A stretch of 15,209 bases of DNA, from positions 1 to 15,209 of the forward strand of contig DASWHK010000074.1 of assembly GCA_036398215.1 (NCBI GenBank), read 5' to 3'. Numbering within the stretch: the stretch's first letter is position 1; every line of letters starts with the position of its first letter. Positions 7,213 through 15,209 of the stretch are shown piece after piece. Below the pieces are notes generated by a model. It searched no databases. It had not been told where the DNA came from and was given only the letters and a program-made list of their open reading frames with translations. This stretch comes from DASWHK01 sp036398215 (GTDB lineage: Bacteria > Acidobacteriota > UBA890). Position numbers and translations under genes: made by a program.

Positions 7213-7995
7213 ATGAAGCTGTATCAGGTCGACGCCTTCACCGAGGAGCGGTTCACCGGCAACCCGGCCGCCGTCTGCATGCTCGACGGCCCCCGCGCCG
7301 AGACCTGGATGCAGGGACTGGCCGCCGAGATGAACGTCTCGGAGACCGCCTTCCTGACCGCCGGTGACAAGTCGTTCGAGCTGCGCTGGTTCACGCCGTC
7401 GGTGGAGGTCGACCTGTGCGGCCACGCGACGCTGGCGAGCGCCCACGTCCTTTGGGAAACGGGTGCGGTCGCCGGCGGCGACTCGATCGCCTTCGATACC
7501 CGCAGCGGCGTGCTGACCGCGAGCCGCGACGGCGCCTGGATCGAGCTGGACTTCCCGGCCACGCCCGAGCAGCCGGCGGAGTGCAACATCGACCTCCAAC
7601 GGGCCCTGGGGGTGGCGCCCAGGTACGTCGGCAGGAGCAAGTTCGACCTCCTCGTCGAGCTCGCCTCCGAGAAGGTCGTCCGCGAGGTCGAACCGGATTT
7701 CGCCATGCTCGAGCGGGCCTCGGCGCGCGGCATCATGATCACCGCGCAGGCCGCCGAGGGTCCCTACGACTTCGTCTCCCGCTTCTTCGCGCCGCAATCC
7801 GGGGTTCCCGAGGACCCAGCCACCGGCTCCTCGCACTGCTGTCTGGGTCCCTTCTGGGCCCGGCGCCTGGGTCGCGACGAGTTGGTCGGCTATCAGGCCA
7901 GCGCCCGCGGCGGCACGATCCGCGTTCGCCTCGACGGCGACCGCGTCATCCTCGGGGGGCAGGCCATCACCGTCTTCGACGCCGAGCTCCGCTAA
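7213..7995 (+). CDS. PhzF-family isomerase/epimerase-like protein
   Basis: This is a PhzF/diaminopimelate-epimerase-fold protein. Characterised PhzF isomerises trans-2,3-dihydro-3-hydroxyanthranilate in phenazine synthesis, but most relatives, including this one with no phz genes nearby, have unknown substrates. The 260-residue product has the family landmarks: FTGNPAAV near the N-terminus, NVSETAF with the catalytic-type Glu E44, RWFTPSVEVDLCGHATLAS, and the second-lobe motif GVPEDPATGSSHC (from residue 197, with D201 matching the conserved Asp). The start at 7213 has a G-rich Shine-Dalgarno (AGGGGG, 7198-7203) 9 nt ahead. It is the first gene of a two-gene unit; the CBM9-like gene follows after 12 nt. 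Family is certain, reaction unknown. Confidence 0.93.
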   Translation: MKLYQVDAFTEERFTGNPAAVCMLDGPRAETWMQGLAAEMNVSETAFLTAGDKSFELRWFTPSVEVDLCGHATLASAHVLWETGAVAGGDSIAFDTRSGVLTASRDGAWIELDFPATPEQPAECNIDLQRALGVAPRYVGRSKFDLLVELASEKVVREVEPDFAMLERASARGIMITAQAAEGPYDFVSRFFAPQSGVPEDPATGSSHCCLGPFWARRLGRDELVGYQASARGGTIRVRLDGDRVILGGQAITVFDAELR

Positions 7996-8007
7996 CGGGA
8001 GGTGGCC

Positions 8008-8742
8008 ATGATCGCGGCACAGCCGCTACTGCTGGCCCTGATCGCCGTTGCGCTGGTCTCGTTGCTGGCGCCCCAGGAGCCGGGCTTCCACGTCCGCCAC
8101 TCCGGCGCCCCGCTCTCCGGCCTCCTGGAGGCGGAGAGCGGGGAGTGGGAGCGTTCGCTGGCCGTCACCTGGGGGCCGGCTCCCTACCCGACCGAGTTTC
8201 GGGCGTTGTACACGAGCGCCGGGCTCGCGGTGCGCTTCGCCGCCGTCGACGACGCCCCATGGCACACGCTCGGCGAGCGTGACGACCCGATCTGGAACGA
8301 GGAGGTCGTGGAGATCTTCATCGATCCGGACGGCGACGGCCGCAACTACGTCGAGATCGAGATCAACCCCGCCGGGGTGGTGTGCGACCTGCAGATCTTC
8401 GCCGCCGGGCCGCCCTTGCGCTCCGCCATCTCCTGGGACTTCGCCGGCCTCGAGGCGCGCGTCTCGCCGCTGCGCGACGGCGCCGGGGCGACCGTCGGCT
8501 GGACGGTCACCGCGACGCTTCCGTGGGCGGGCTTCGCCGCCCTCGACGACACCGCCGTAACGCTGCCGCCGGTCCCGGGCGATCGCTGGAAGTTCAACGT
8601 CTTCCGGATCAAGCGGCCCGGCGGCCCCCAGGCCCCGGAGCGCGGCGCCATCCTCGCCCCATGGTCGCCGACGCCGGGCCCCAGCTTCCACGCCCCCGCG
8701 GCCTTTCGCGATCTCGTGTTCGGGGCGGCATATCGTCGATAG
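8008..8742 (+). CDS. exported CBM9-like carbohydrate-binding-fold protein
   Basis: This 244-residue protein has a hydrophobic N-terminal segment (residues 7-21, LLLALIAVALVSLLA) like a Sec signal peptide, then one domain of the CBM9-like family. Supporting motifs in the usual order are RDDPIWNEEVVEIFIDP, GRNYVEIEINPAG, WTVTATLPWAGF, GDRWKFNVFRIKRP and WSPTPGPSFHAPAAF. Classical CBM9 modules bind sugar ends on xylanases; stand-alone versions like this are common and uncharacterised. The start is set at ATG 8008 because GGGAGGT (7997-8003) precedes it; an in-frame GTG at 8002 sits inside that ribosome-binding site. The signal n-region has no Lys or Arg, which is atypical and makes processing less certain. 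No catalytic domain is attached. Confidence 0.85.
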   Translation: MIAAQPLLLALIAVALVSLLAPQEPGFHVRHSGAPLSGLLEAESGEWERSLAVTWGPAPYPTEFRALYTSAGLAVRFAAVDDAPWHTLGERDDPIWNEEVVEIFIDPDGDGRNYVEIEINPAGVVCDLQIFAAGPPLRSAISWDFAGLEARVSPLRDGAGATVGWTVTATLPWAGFAALDDTAVTLPPVPGDRWKFNVFRIKRPGGPQAPERGAILAPWSPTPGPSFHAPAAFRDLVFGAAYRR

Positions 8743-8770
8743 CGGTGCGCAGGCCGTGCGCGACATTGGC

Positions 8771-8801
8771 CCGCGATTCAGAGGGCGCGGTTGTCTTTTC
8801 T
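8771..8801 (+). terminator. possible intrinsic terminator of the PhzF-CBM9 unit
   Basis: CCGCG (8771-8775) can pair with CGCGG (8786-8790) across a 10-nt loop, followed at once by the T-rich tract TTGTCTTTTCT (8791-8801). It lies 29 nt after the CBM9 stop, between convergent operons. The stem is only 5 bp, so this is a moderate call. Confidence 0.45.
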
Positions 8802-9120
8802 ACGTGCGCGGCCCATCGCCCGGTTTCCTCGGCGGCGTGACGACCAGCGCTTCGAACTCCGGGTGATTGCGGATGTAATCGCGAACGTACGAGCACTGCG
8901 GGACCACCCGCAATCCCTCGGCGCGCGCCGCCTCCAGCGCGTGCCTCGTCAGGATGCCGGCCAGGCCGCGCCCCCGCAGGGCCACCGGCGTCTCGACGTA
9001 CGCCAGCACGACCGACCCGCCTGCCCGCCGGTAGTCGAGAAAGGCGACCTGCTCGCCGACCCGGAGCTCGTAGCGGCCGGCCTCGCGGTTGTCGCGCACA
9101 GTCAGCTCACCGTCGATCAT
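8800..9120 (-). CDS. YjdJ-type GNAT N-acetyltransferase
   Basis: This 106-residue protein matches the small single-domain GNAT family (Acetyltransf_CG, YjdJ-like). Features are RYELRVGEQVAFLDYRR at the start of the fold, the acetyl-CoA-binding loop ALRGRGLAGIL, ALEAARAEGLRVVPQCSYV and the family's closing YIRNHPEFEALV. The substrate of this family is not established. The ATG at 9120 begins 30 nt after the mazF stop, with no clear ribosome-binding site, so expression may depend on read-through or coupling from the toxin-antitoxin operon. A functional link to the toxin is possible but unproven. Confidence 0.85.
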   Translation of the reverse strand: MIDGELTVRDNREAGRYELRVGEQVAFLDYRRAGGSVVLAYVETPVALRGRGLAGILTRHALEAARAEGLRVVPQCSYVRDYIRNHPEFEALVVTPPRKPGDGPRT

Positions 9121-9150
9121 CGGACTTTGAACGTGCCGTTGTTTCGCCCC

Positions 9151-9492
9151 TTACGGAGCGAACATTTCCGTCAGTACCGAGAGAGATTTCTCGAGCGCCT
9201 GCGCAGAAAGCCGCCCAAGTCGCTTCACCAGACGACTTCGATCCACGGTGCGGATCTGATCGAGGACGACATGCCCTGACGTGCCGTGAAACCGGCAAGA
9301 GACCCGAAATGGATAGGCGTGGCTCCCGGTTGTCAGGGGCGCAACGATGTACGTCTGCAGGTGGGCATTCAACTCGTCCGGGGACACCACAACGCAGGGC
9401 CGCGTCTTCCGTATCTCTCGCCCTCGGGTGGGGTTCAGGGCGACGAGATACACCTGGCCGCGTCTCACGTCCGTCGCCTTCACCACTCCCAT
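9151..9492 (-). CDS. mazF: MazF/PemK-family toxin, probable endoribonuclease
   Basis: This 113-residue protein has the MazF beta-barrel hallmarks: RRGQVYLVALNPTRGREI, the KTRPCVVVSPDELN strand, the VAPLTT segment and VVLDQIRTVDRSRLVKRLG near the C-terminus. MazF toxins cut RNA, stall translation and are held by MazE. The gene overlaps mazE by 13 nt if it starts at ATG 9492, but GGAGG ends only 1 nt before that ATG. GTG at 9486 would have a 7-nt spacing and may be the true start (111 residues, 7-nt overlap). Base composition is visibly less GC-rich than the flanking operons, which suggests transfer. Complete and apparently intact. Confidence 0.93.
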   Translation of the reverse strand: MGVVKATDVRRGQVYLVALNPTRGREIRKTRPCVVVSPDELNAHLQTYIVAPLTTGSHAYPFRVSCRFHGTSGHVVLDQIRTVDRSRLVKRLGRLSAQALEKSLSVLTEMFAP

Positions 9493-9722
9493 TCCTCCAG
9501 ATCAAAAGACGTGGGAGTATCGTCGAGCAACTGATCCTCACCTTGTGCCGAGAGGGCACGGGCTGCTTCTGACCAGCCGCTGCGTAGCCGCGTGGGTGAG
9601 ATCACGATCTCCCCCTCACGCACCTCGAGCTCAACCTCTTGCGCCAGGCCGACCTGCTCGATAACCGGCTTGGGAAGGCGAATGCCCTTGGAATTCCCGA
9701 TTCTGATGATCTTGGCCTTCAC
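9480..9722 (-). CDS. mazE: MazE-like AbrB-family antitoxin
   Basis: This 80-residue protein has an N-terminal swapped-hairpin AbrB/MazE DNA-binding domain (about 1-45; KIIRIGNSKGIRLPKPVIEQ) and an acidic, Trp-containing C-terminal tail (SFDLEEWEW) of the kind that wraps around MazF. It starts with GTG at 9722, preceded by GGAGG at a 7-nt spacing. It neutralises the toxin and, with it, usually represses its own promoter; the palindrome at 9736-9749, between the -10 and the ribosome-binding site, fits this. The last codons of mazE also carry the mazF ribosome-binding site, so the two are coupled. Confidence 0.93.
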   Translation of the reverse strand: MKAKIIRIGNSKGIRLPKPVIEQVGLAQEVELEVREGEIVISPTRLRSGWSEAARALSAQGEDQLLDDTPTSFDLEEWEW

Positions 9723-9735
9723 GTCGACGCCTCCA

Positions 9736-9757
9736 TATGTAATTACATAGTAATCAC
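9736..9757. promoter_or_regulatory. probable MazE operator over the -10 region
   Basis: A perfect 14-bp palindrome, TATGTAATTACATA (9736-9749), overlaps the -10 box. On the minus strand the related 8-mers GTGATTAC and GTAATTAC (9757-9750 and 9746-9739) lie 11 bp apart, one helical turn. This fits an autorepressor site for the AbrB-type antitoxin. The assignment to MazE is inferred from position and family behaviour. Confidence 0.6.
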
Positions 9758-9775
9758 ACTGGTGTCGGTCGTCAA
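9747..9775 (-). promoter_or_regulatory. sigma-70-type promoter of mazEF
   Basis: On the minus strand TTGACG (9775-9770) and TACTAT (9752-9747) are separated by exactly 17 nt, close to consensus in both boxes. It is the best promoter in this GC-rich window and would give a leader of roughly 15-20 nt before the mazE GTG. Confidence 0.75.
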
Positions 9776-9808
9776 GGGTACGCTACGAGAGGAAGGGGCG
9801 ACCGACGG

Positions 9809-11395
<1,587 letters not shown>

Positions 11396-11397
11396 CG

Positions 11398-13383
11398 TCA
11401 GCCCTCGCGCCGCTCGAGGATGAGGTTGAAGAGCTCGTCGACGCGGCAGCCGAGGCCCTCGGGCACCACCGTCGTGGTGCTGTACTCGACGACCAGGGCG
11501 GGGCCGTCGAAGCGGTTTCCGGGGCGCAGCTTTTCGCGATCGACCAGCTTCGCCGTTTGCGAGCGGCCGCCGGTGAACATCGGCTGCTCGCCGATGATCG
11601 CCGCCGCGGCGTCCGGCCCCTCGAGCTGGGCGCTCGGCAGCTCGATCGGCGACGAGGCGGCCAGCGCGCGGACCCGCACGTTGACGACCTCGGTGGCGCG
11701 CTGCGGATCGGCGTAGCCGTAGCGGCGCTCGTGGGCGCGATGGAACTCGGCCTCGAAGTTGGCGCCGAGTGGGAGGTTGAGCTCGTAGCCCTGGCCGCGG
11801 TAGCGGATGTCGAGGCTGCGCTCGAGCGCCAGCTCGGGACGGCCGCGGCCCTCGGCGGCGAAGTCGGCGCGGGCCCGCTCCTCGAGGGCGGCGAGGGGGG
11901 CCTGGAGAGCGGCGGGGTCGAGGCCGGCGCTCGGCCGAAGGACGGTCTGCGAGTAGTCGCGCACGTAGTCGGCCAGCAGCATGCCGAGGGCGGAGAGCGT
12001 CCCGGCGCCGCCGGGGACCAGGATTCGCGGAATGCCGAGGTCAGCGGCGAGGTCGGCGGCGTGCATCGCGCCGGCGCCGCCGAAGCAGACGAGCGTGAAG
12101 TCGCGGGGGTCGTGGCCGCGCTCCAGGGAGATCACCCGGATGGCGCGCTCCATCGTGGCGTTGGCGACCCGCAGGACGCCGGCGGCGGCGTCCTCGACGG
12201 AGATGCCGAGCTGGGCGGCGAGGCGCTCCACGCCGGCGCGGGCGGCGCCGGCCTCGAGCTTCTGGGCACCGCCGAGGAAGTGCTCCGCCGAGAGGCGGCC
12301 GAGCACGAGGTTGGCGTCGGTCACCGTGACCTCCTCGCCGCCGCGGCCATACGAGATGGGCCCCGGCACGGCGCCGGCGCTCTGCGGCCCGACCCGCAGC
12401 GAGCCGCCCTCGTCGCGGCGGGCGATCGATCCACCGCCGGCGCCCACCGTATGGATATCGATGACCGGCAGGCGAATCGGCAGGTCGCCGACCGTGGCTT
12501 CGGCGGTCCGTGAAAGCAGGCCCGGGCACAGGCATACGTCGGTGCTGGTGCCGCCCATGTCGAAGGTGATCGCCTGTTCGAAGCCGGCGCGGCGGGCCAG
12601 CTCGAAGCCGCCGACCGCGCCGCCCGCCGGCCCCGACAACACGGTCTGCACGGCGTGCCGCTGCGCCGCCTGCAGCGAGATCGAGCCGCCGTTGGACTGC
12701 ATGATGCGGACGTCGGCCGCGTCGAGGTGATGGTCCAGGCGACCCAAGTAACCGGCCATCACCGGGCCGACGTAGGCGTTGACCGCCGTCGTGCTGCAGC
12801 GCTCGTACTCGCGGAACTCGGGGATGACCTCGTGGGAGGCGGAACGGAAGCCGGCGAAAGCGCCATCGAGGGCCGCCAGCACGGCGATCTCGTGGTCCGG
12901 GTTCGCATACGAATGCAGCAGGCAGACGGCGATCGAATCGACGCCGGCGGTGGCCAGATATTGGACGGCCTGCTTCAGCTTCCCCTCATCAAGCGGTTCG
13001 ATGATCTCGCCCGTCGGGCCGACGCGCTCCGGCAGGCCGACCCGCAGCTCCGCGGGAATGATCGGCGGCGGGCGGCGGACGTCGAGGTCGTAGATCGCCG
13101 GGCGGGCCTGGCGGCCGATCTCCAGGACGTCCTCGAAGCCGGCGGTGGTCAGCAGGGCGGCGCGGGCGCCGCGGCGCTCGAGCAGGGCGTTGGTGGCGAC
13201 GGTGGAGCCGTGCACCAGCTCCACCGGCCGGCCGCCGGCCAGCTCCGCCAGGCCCTGAAGGACCGCCGCCGACGGGTCCGCCGGCGTCGAGGGCAGCTTG
13301 TGGATCCGCAGGCCGCCGTCGGTTACCACCACGAAGTCGGTGAACGTGCCGCCGGTATCGACCCCGACCAGCACCGCGCTCAC
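11398..13383 (-). CDS. hyuA: hydantoinase A / 5-oxoprolinase alpha-type subunit (ATPase)
   Basis: This 661-residue ATP-using subunit shows the actin/hexokinase-like nucleotide fold: GVDTGGTFTDF (7-17), HGSTVATNALLERRGA, ITFDMGGTSTDV (272-283) and the late phosphate/adenosine motifs VCFGGAGAMHA and PGGAGTLSALGM. The C-terminal domain ends with GPALVVEYSTTTVVPEG. With HyuB it is expected to open a cyclic amide (hydantoin, 5-oxoproline or similar) using ATP. It starts at GTG 13383, whose last two bases form part of the symporter's TGA (GTGA, 4-nt overlap), so coupled translation is likely; no strong separate ribosome-binding site is seen. An in-frame GTG three codons later is a possible alternative start. 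Confidence 0.95.
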   Translation of the reverse strand: MSAVLVGVDTGGTFTDFVVVTDGGLRIHKLPSTPADPSAAVLQGLAELAGGRPVELVHGSTVATNALLERRGARAALLTTAGFEDVLEIGRQARPAIYDLDVRRPPPIIPAELRVGLPERVGPTGEIIEPLDEGKLKQAVQYLATAGVDSIAVCLLHSYANPDHEIAVLAALDGAFAGFRSASHEVIPEFREYERCSTTAVNAYVGPVMAGYLGRLDHHLDAADVRIMQSNGGSISLQAAQRHAVQTVLSGPAGGAVGGFELARRAGFEQAITFDMGGTSTDVCLCPGLLSRTAEATVGDLPIRLPVIDIHTVGAGGGSIARRDEGGSLRVGPQSAGAVPGPISYGRGGEEVTVTDANLVLGRLSAEHFLGGAQKLEAGAARAGVERLAAQLGISVEDAAAGVLRVANATMERAIRVISLERGHDPRDFTLVCFGGAGAMHAADLAADLGIPRILVPGGAGTLSALGMLLADYVRDYSQTVLRPSAGLDPAALQAPLAALEERARADFAAEGRGRPELALERSLDIRYRGQGYELNLPLGANFEAEFHRAHERRYGYADPQRATEVVNVRVRALAASSPIELPSAQLEGPDAAAAIIGEQPMFTGGRSQTAKLVDREKLRPGNRFDGPALVVEYSTTTVVPEGLGCRVDELFNLILERREG

Positions 13384-14870
13384 CGCTCTGATCCGTACAC
13401 GAAGCGCTCGATCTCCCCGTGGATCCTATCGACCGTCGCCGCCGACGGCGGCGCCGTGAAGCGCGATACCAGCAGGACGGTCGTGAAGTTGGCGGCCAGC
13501 GCCCACAGCGAGTGGTGGATGCCGAGCGGGTTGGGGACGATCAAGAGGGCGAAGTACAGGACCGCGAGGCCGGCGCCGATCCCGGCCAGGATCCCCGACG
13601 CGGTGCGCACGCGGCGCCCCGGAAAGCAGACCCCGAGGATGCCGGGCAGCAGTTGCAGGGCCCCCGATCCCGACAGCGTCACCACCGTCACGAGCAACCC
13701 GTAGGTACGCACCGACAGCAGGTAGCCGATCACCAGCAGGGCGGCGACGATCAGCCGGCCGACCAGGACGTAGTGGCGGTCGCCGGCGTCGCGGACGATG
13801 TAGCGCTGGTAGACATCGCGGGTCAGGACGGTCATGTTCGAGTGCAGGATCGAGTCGAGCGTCGACATCGCCGCGGCGGTGGCGCCGGCGAGGACCAGGC
13901 CGGTCAGCCAGGGAGGGGAGTACTCGAACAACATCAGCGGAAAGACCCGGTCCGGGGTCTCCAGGCCGGGCATGACCAGCGCCCCGCCGAGGCCGACGAG
14001 CGCCGCCGGGATGTACAGCGTCATCAGGTAGATCGGCGTCGTCGCCCCCAGCCACTTGATGACCCGCCCCGAGGTCGCCGTGTAGTAGCGGATCATGATG
14101 TGCGGCTGCAGGATGATCCCGAAGGAGAGGGCGACGCTCATGCCGACCCACATGCCGGGCGTGAAGAAGCCGCGTGGCCCGGGAACGGTCAGCAGGTCGG
14201 GCCGCTCGGCGGCGACCCGGCGCCACAGCTCCAACGGCCCGCCGAACAGGTCGTAGGCGAGCACCAGGGCGCCGACCCACACCGCCACGTACATCCAGAT
14301 CCCCTGCACGACGTCGGTCCAGTAGACGGCCCGCAGGCCGCCGGCGGCGAGGTAGAAGCCGGCCACGACCAGCAGGATGAAGGTGCCGAGCTCGAAGGAG
14401 ATCCGCTCACCCGAGGCGGCCGAGAGGATGTAGCCGAGCCCCTGCGCCTGCACCTGGATGTAGAGGATCGTGAACAGGACCGAGACGATGGCCACGGCGA
14501 CCCTCACCGCCTCGCTCTCGTAGAAGTCGGCGAGCAGGTCGGCGGGCGTCATGTAGCCGAAAGCCTTGCCGAGCGCCCAGATGCGGCTGCCCAGCACGTA
14601 GGTGATGGCGCCGGTCAGCACGGTCCAGGTGCCGGCGTCCCAGAAGCCGATCCCGTGCGTGTAGAAGAAGCCCCCCGACCCGAGAAACGCGAAGGCCGAA
14701 TGGTAGGTCGCCACCACGGTCAGGTAGAGGACGACGAAGCCGGCCTTGCGGCCGTAGAGCAGGAAGTCCTCGAGGTCGACGCTCATCCGCCGGTTGGCCA
14801 GCACGCCCAGCACGATGGTCGCCAGCAGGTAGACGAAGATCAGCGAGGTGGCGACGACCCACGGCTCCAT
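13380..14870 (-). CDS. sodium:solute symporter family (SSS) permease
   Basis: This 496-residue inner-membrane transporter of the SSS family couples solute uptake to sodium. About 13 hydrophobic segments alternate with short loops, starting at SLIFVYLLATIVLGVLA. Typical SSS motifs are DFLLYGRK after the first segment, GLRAVYWTDVVQGIWMY in the middle, and ATAAAMSTLDSILHSNMTVL, which carries Ser/Thr residues in the region that forms the Na2 site in this fold. The ATG at 14870 is preceded by GGGAGG at a 6-nt spacing. The preceding gene encodes a DUF3311 small membrane protein, a frequent partner of such symporters. Overlap with hyuA points to uptake of the HyuAB substrate (inferred). Confidence 0.93.
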   Translation of the reverse strand: MEPWVVATSLIFVYLLATIVLGVLANRRMSVDLEDFLLYGRKAGFVVLYLTVVATYHSAFAFLGSGGFFYTHGIGFWDAGTWTVLTGAITYVLGSRIWALGKAFGYMTPADLLADFYESEAVRVAVAIVSVLFTILYIQVQAQGLGYILSAASGERISFELGTFILLVVAGFYLAAGGLRAVYWTDVVQGIWMYVAVWVGALVLAYDLFGGPLELWRRVAAERPDLLTVPGPRGFFTPGMWVGMSVALSFGIILQPHIMIRYYTATSGRVIKWLGATTPIYLMTLYIPAALVGLGGALVMPGLETPDRVFPLMLFEYSPPWLTGLVLAGATAAAMSTLDSILHSNMTVLTRDVYQRYIVRDAGDRHYVLVGRLIVAALLVIGYLLSVRTYGLLVTVVTLSGSGALQLLPGILGVCFPGRRVRTASGILAGIGAGLAVLYFALLIVPNPLGIHHSLWALAANFTTVLLVSRFTAPPSAATVDRIHGEIERFVYGSER

Positions 14871-14995
14871 TCATCGCCTCCCGGTGGATTCGATCCGGTC
14901 GCCAGGCAGCCATTGCCTCCGCGCCGGGTCCGGCGACCTTCGTGAGCCGCGGGCCCCGGAGAGGCGCGCGCCACCGCGTCCGATGGCGGCGACCG
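14871..14995. other. 125-nt gap between the DUF3311 and symporter genes
   Basis: This gap is larger than the other gaps in the operon. It contains a nested imperfect inverted repeat: GGTCGCC (14897-14903) with GGCGACC (14932-14938), and AGGCA/TGCCT (14904-14918) inside. It may be a processing or attenuation hairpin, or chance in GC-rich DNA. No extra gene is visible. Confidence 0.3.
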
Positions 14996-15209
14996 TCACA
15001 GGCCGCGGCGCTGGGCCCACAGCAGGACGCCGATCATCGCCAGATAGACGCCCAGCAGCCAGACATAGAGGAAGGGAAGGCCGAGCACCCACGGCTCGAT
15101 GCGGTTGACCAGCCGGTGCACGACCGGCGGCTGCGCGAGGGCCATCAGCGCCACGAAGAGGATGACGGCGATGCGGCCGTCGCGGCTGCGCGGCAGCCAG
15201 TGGCTCTGC
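14996..15209 (-). CDS. DUF3311 small membrane protein (5' end outside window)
   Basis: The last 70 codons of a gene whose start lies beyond the right edge. The visible product ends with two hydrophobic segments (IAVILFVALMALA and, after a short loop, LGLPFLYVWLLGVYLAMIGVLLWA), joined by NRIEPWVLGLPF, the characteristic DUF3311 core, and a basic tail (AQRRGL). DUF3311 proteins are usually 60-100 residues, so little is missing. They are typically encoded directly before SSS symporters, as here, and are thought to be accessory or small subunits; a direct role is not proven. The stop TGA is at 14998-14996. Confidence 0.8.
   Translation of the reverse strand, partial: QSHWLPRSRDGRIAVILFVALMALAQPPVVHRLVNRIEPWVLGLPFLYVWLLGVYLAMIGVLLWAQRRGL

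Noticed and set aside
7213..7995. Phenazine biosynthesis locus suggested by the PhzF match
   Set aside because: No other phz gene is present and most PhzF-fold proteins are unrelated to phenazines.
13419..14945. 508-codon plus-strand frame opposite the symporter
   Set aside because: Antisense shadow rich in Gln/Arg/Asp/Gly/His; the minus frame has clear SSS membrane segments and motifs.

Overview
This is a 15.2 kb, very GC-rich piece of a bacterial chromosome. The adaptor protein at 5696-6946 and the MacB-type ATPase at the left edge resemble those common in Acidobacteriota, so that phylum is my best guess. This is inference from protein style; no rRNA or marker gene is present. No tRNA, rRNA, CRISPR array or transposase was seen.

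Left part (1-2252): the 3'-complete gene of a MacB/LolD-type ABC ATPase (minus) is divergent from a complete ribose-5-phosphate isomerase gene, rpiA (plus). The 593-nt gap between them has no convincing gene but holds a long palindrome (978-1082). A second, larger palindrome (2075-2195) lies beyond rpiA, between it and the convergent molybdoenzyme gene. The two share a short terminal motif and may belong to one family of intergenic hairpin elements.

Centre-left (2253-6946, minus): an operon of a membrane-fusion/periplasmic adaptor, a class II fumarase, and a cytoplasmic molybdopterin oxidoreductase. The fumarase stop and oxidoreductase start overlap as ATGA, so the two are probably translationally coupled. 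The pairing is unusual and its physiological link is not obvious.

Centre (7213-8742, plus): a PhzF-family isomerase/epimerase-like protein and, 12 nt downstream, an exported CBM9-like carbohydrate-binding-fold protein, ending at a plausible intrinsic terminator.

Centre-right (8800-9775, minus): a MazEF toxin-antitoxin operon, visibly less GC-rich than its surroundings, followed after 30 nt by a small YjdJ-type GNAT. It has the clearest promoter in the window (TTGACG-17-TACTAT), with a palindrome over the -10 that looks like the MazE operator.

Right part (9809-15209, minus): a compact operon of DUF3311 small membrane protein (5' end outside the window), sodium:solute symporter, HyuA and HyuB. 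The symporter and HyuA genes overlap by 4 nt (GTGA), and HyuA and HyuB are 2 nt apart. The simplest reading is uptake plus ATP-dependent opening of a cyclic amide (hydantoin, 5-oxoproline or similar).
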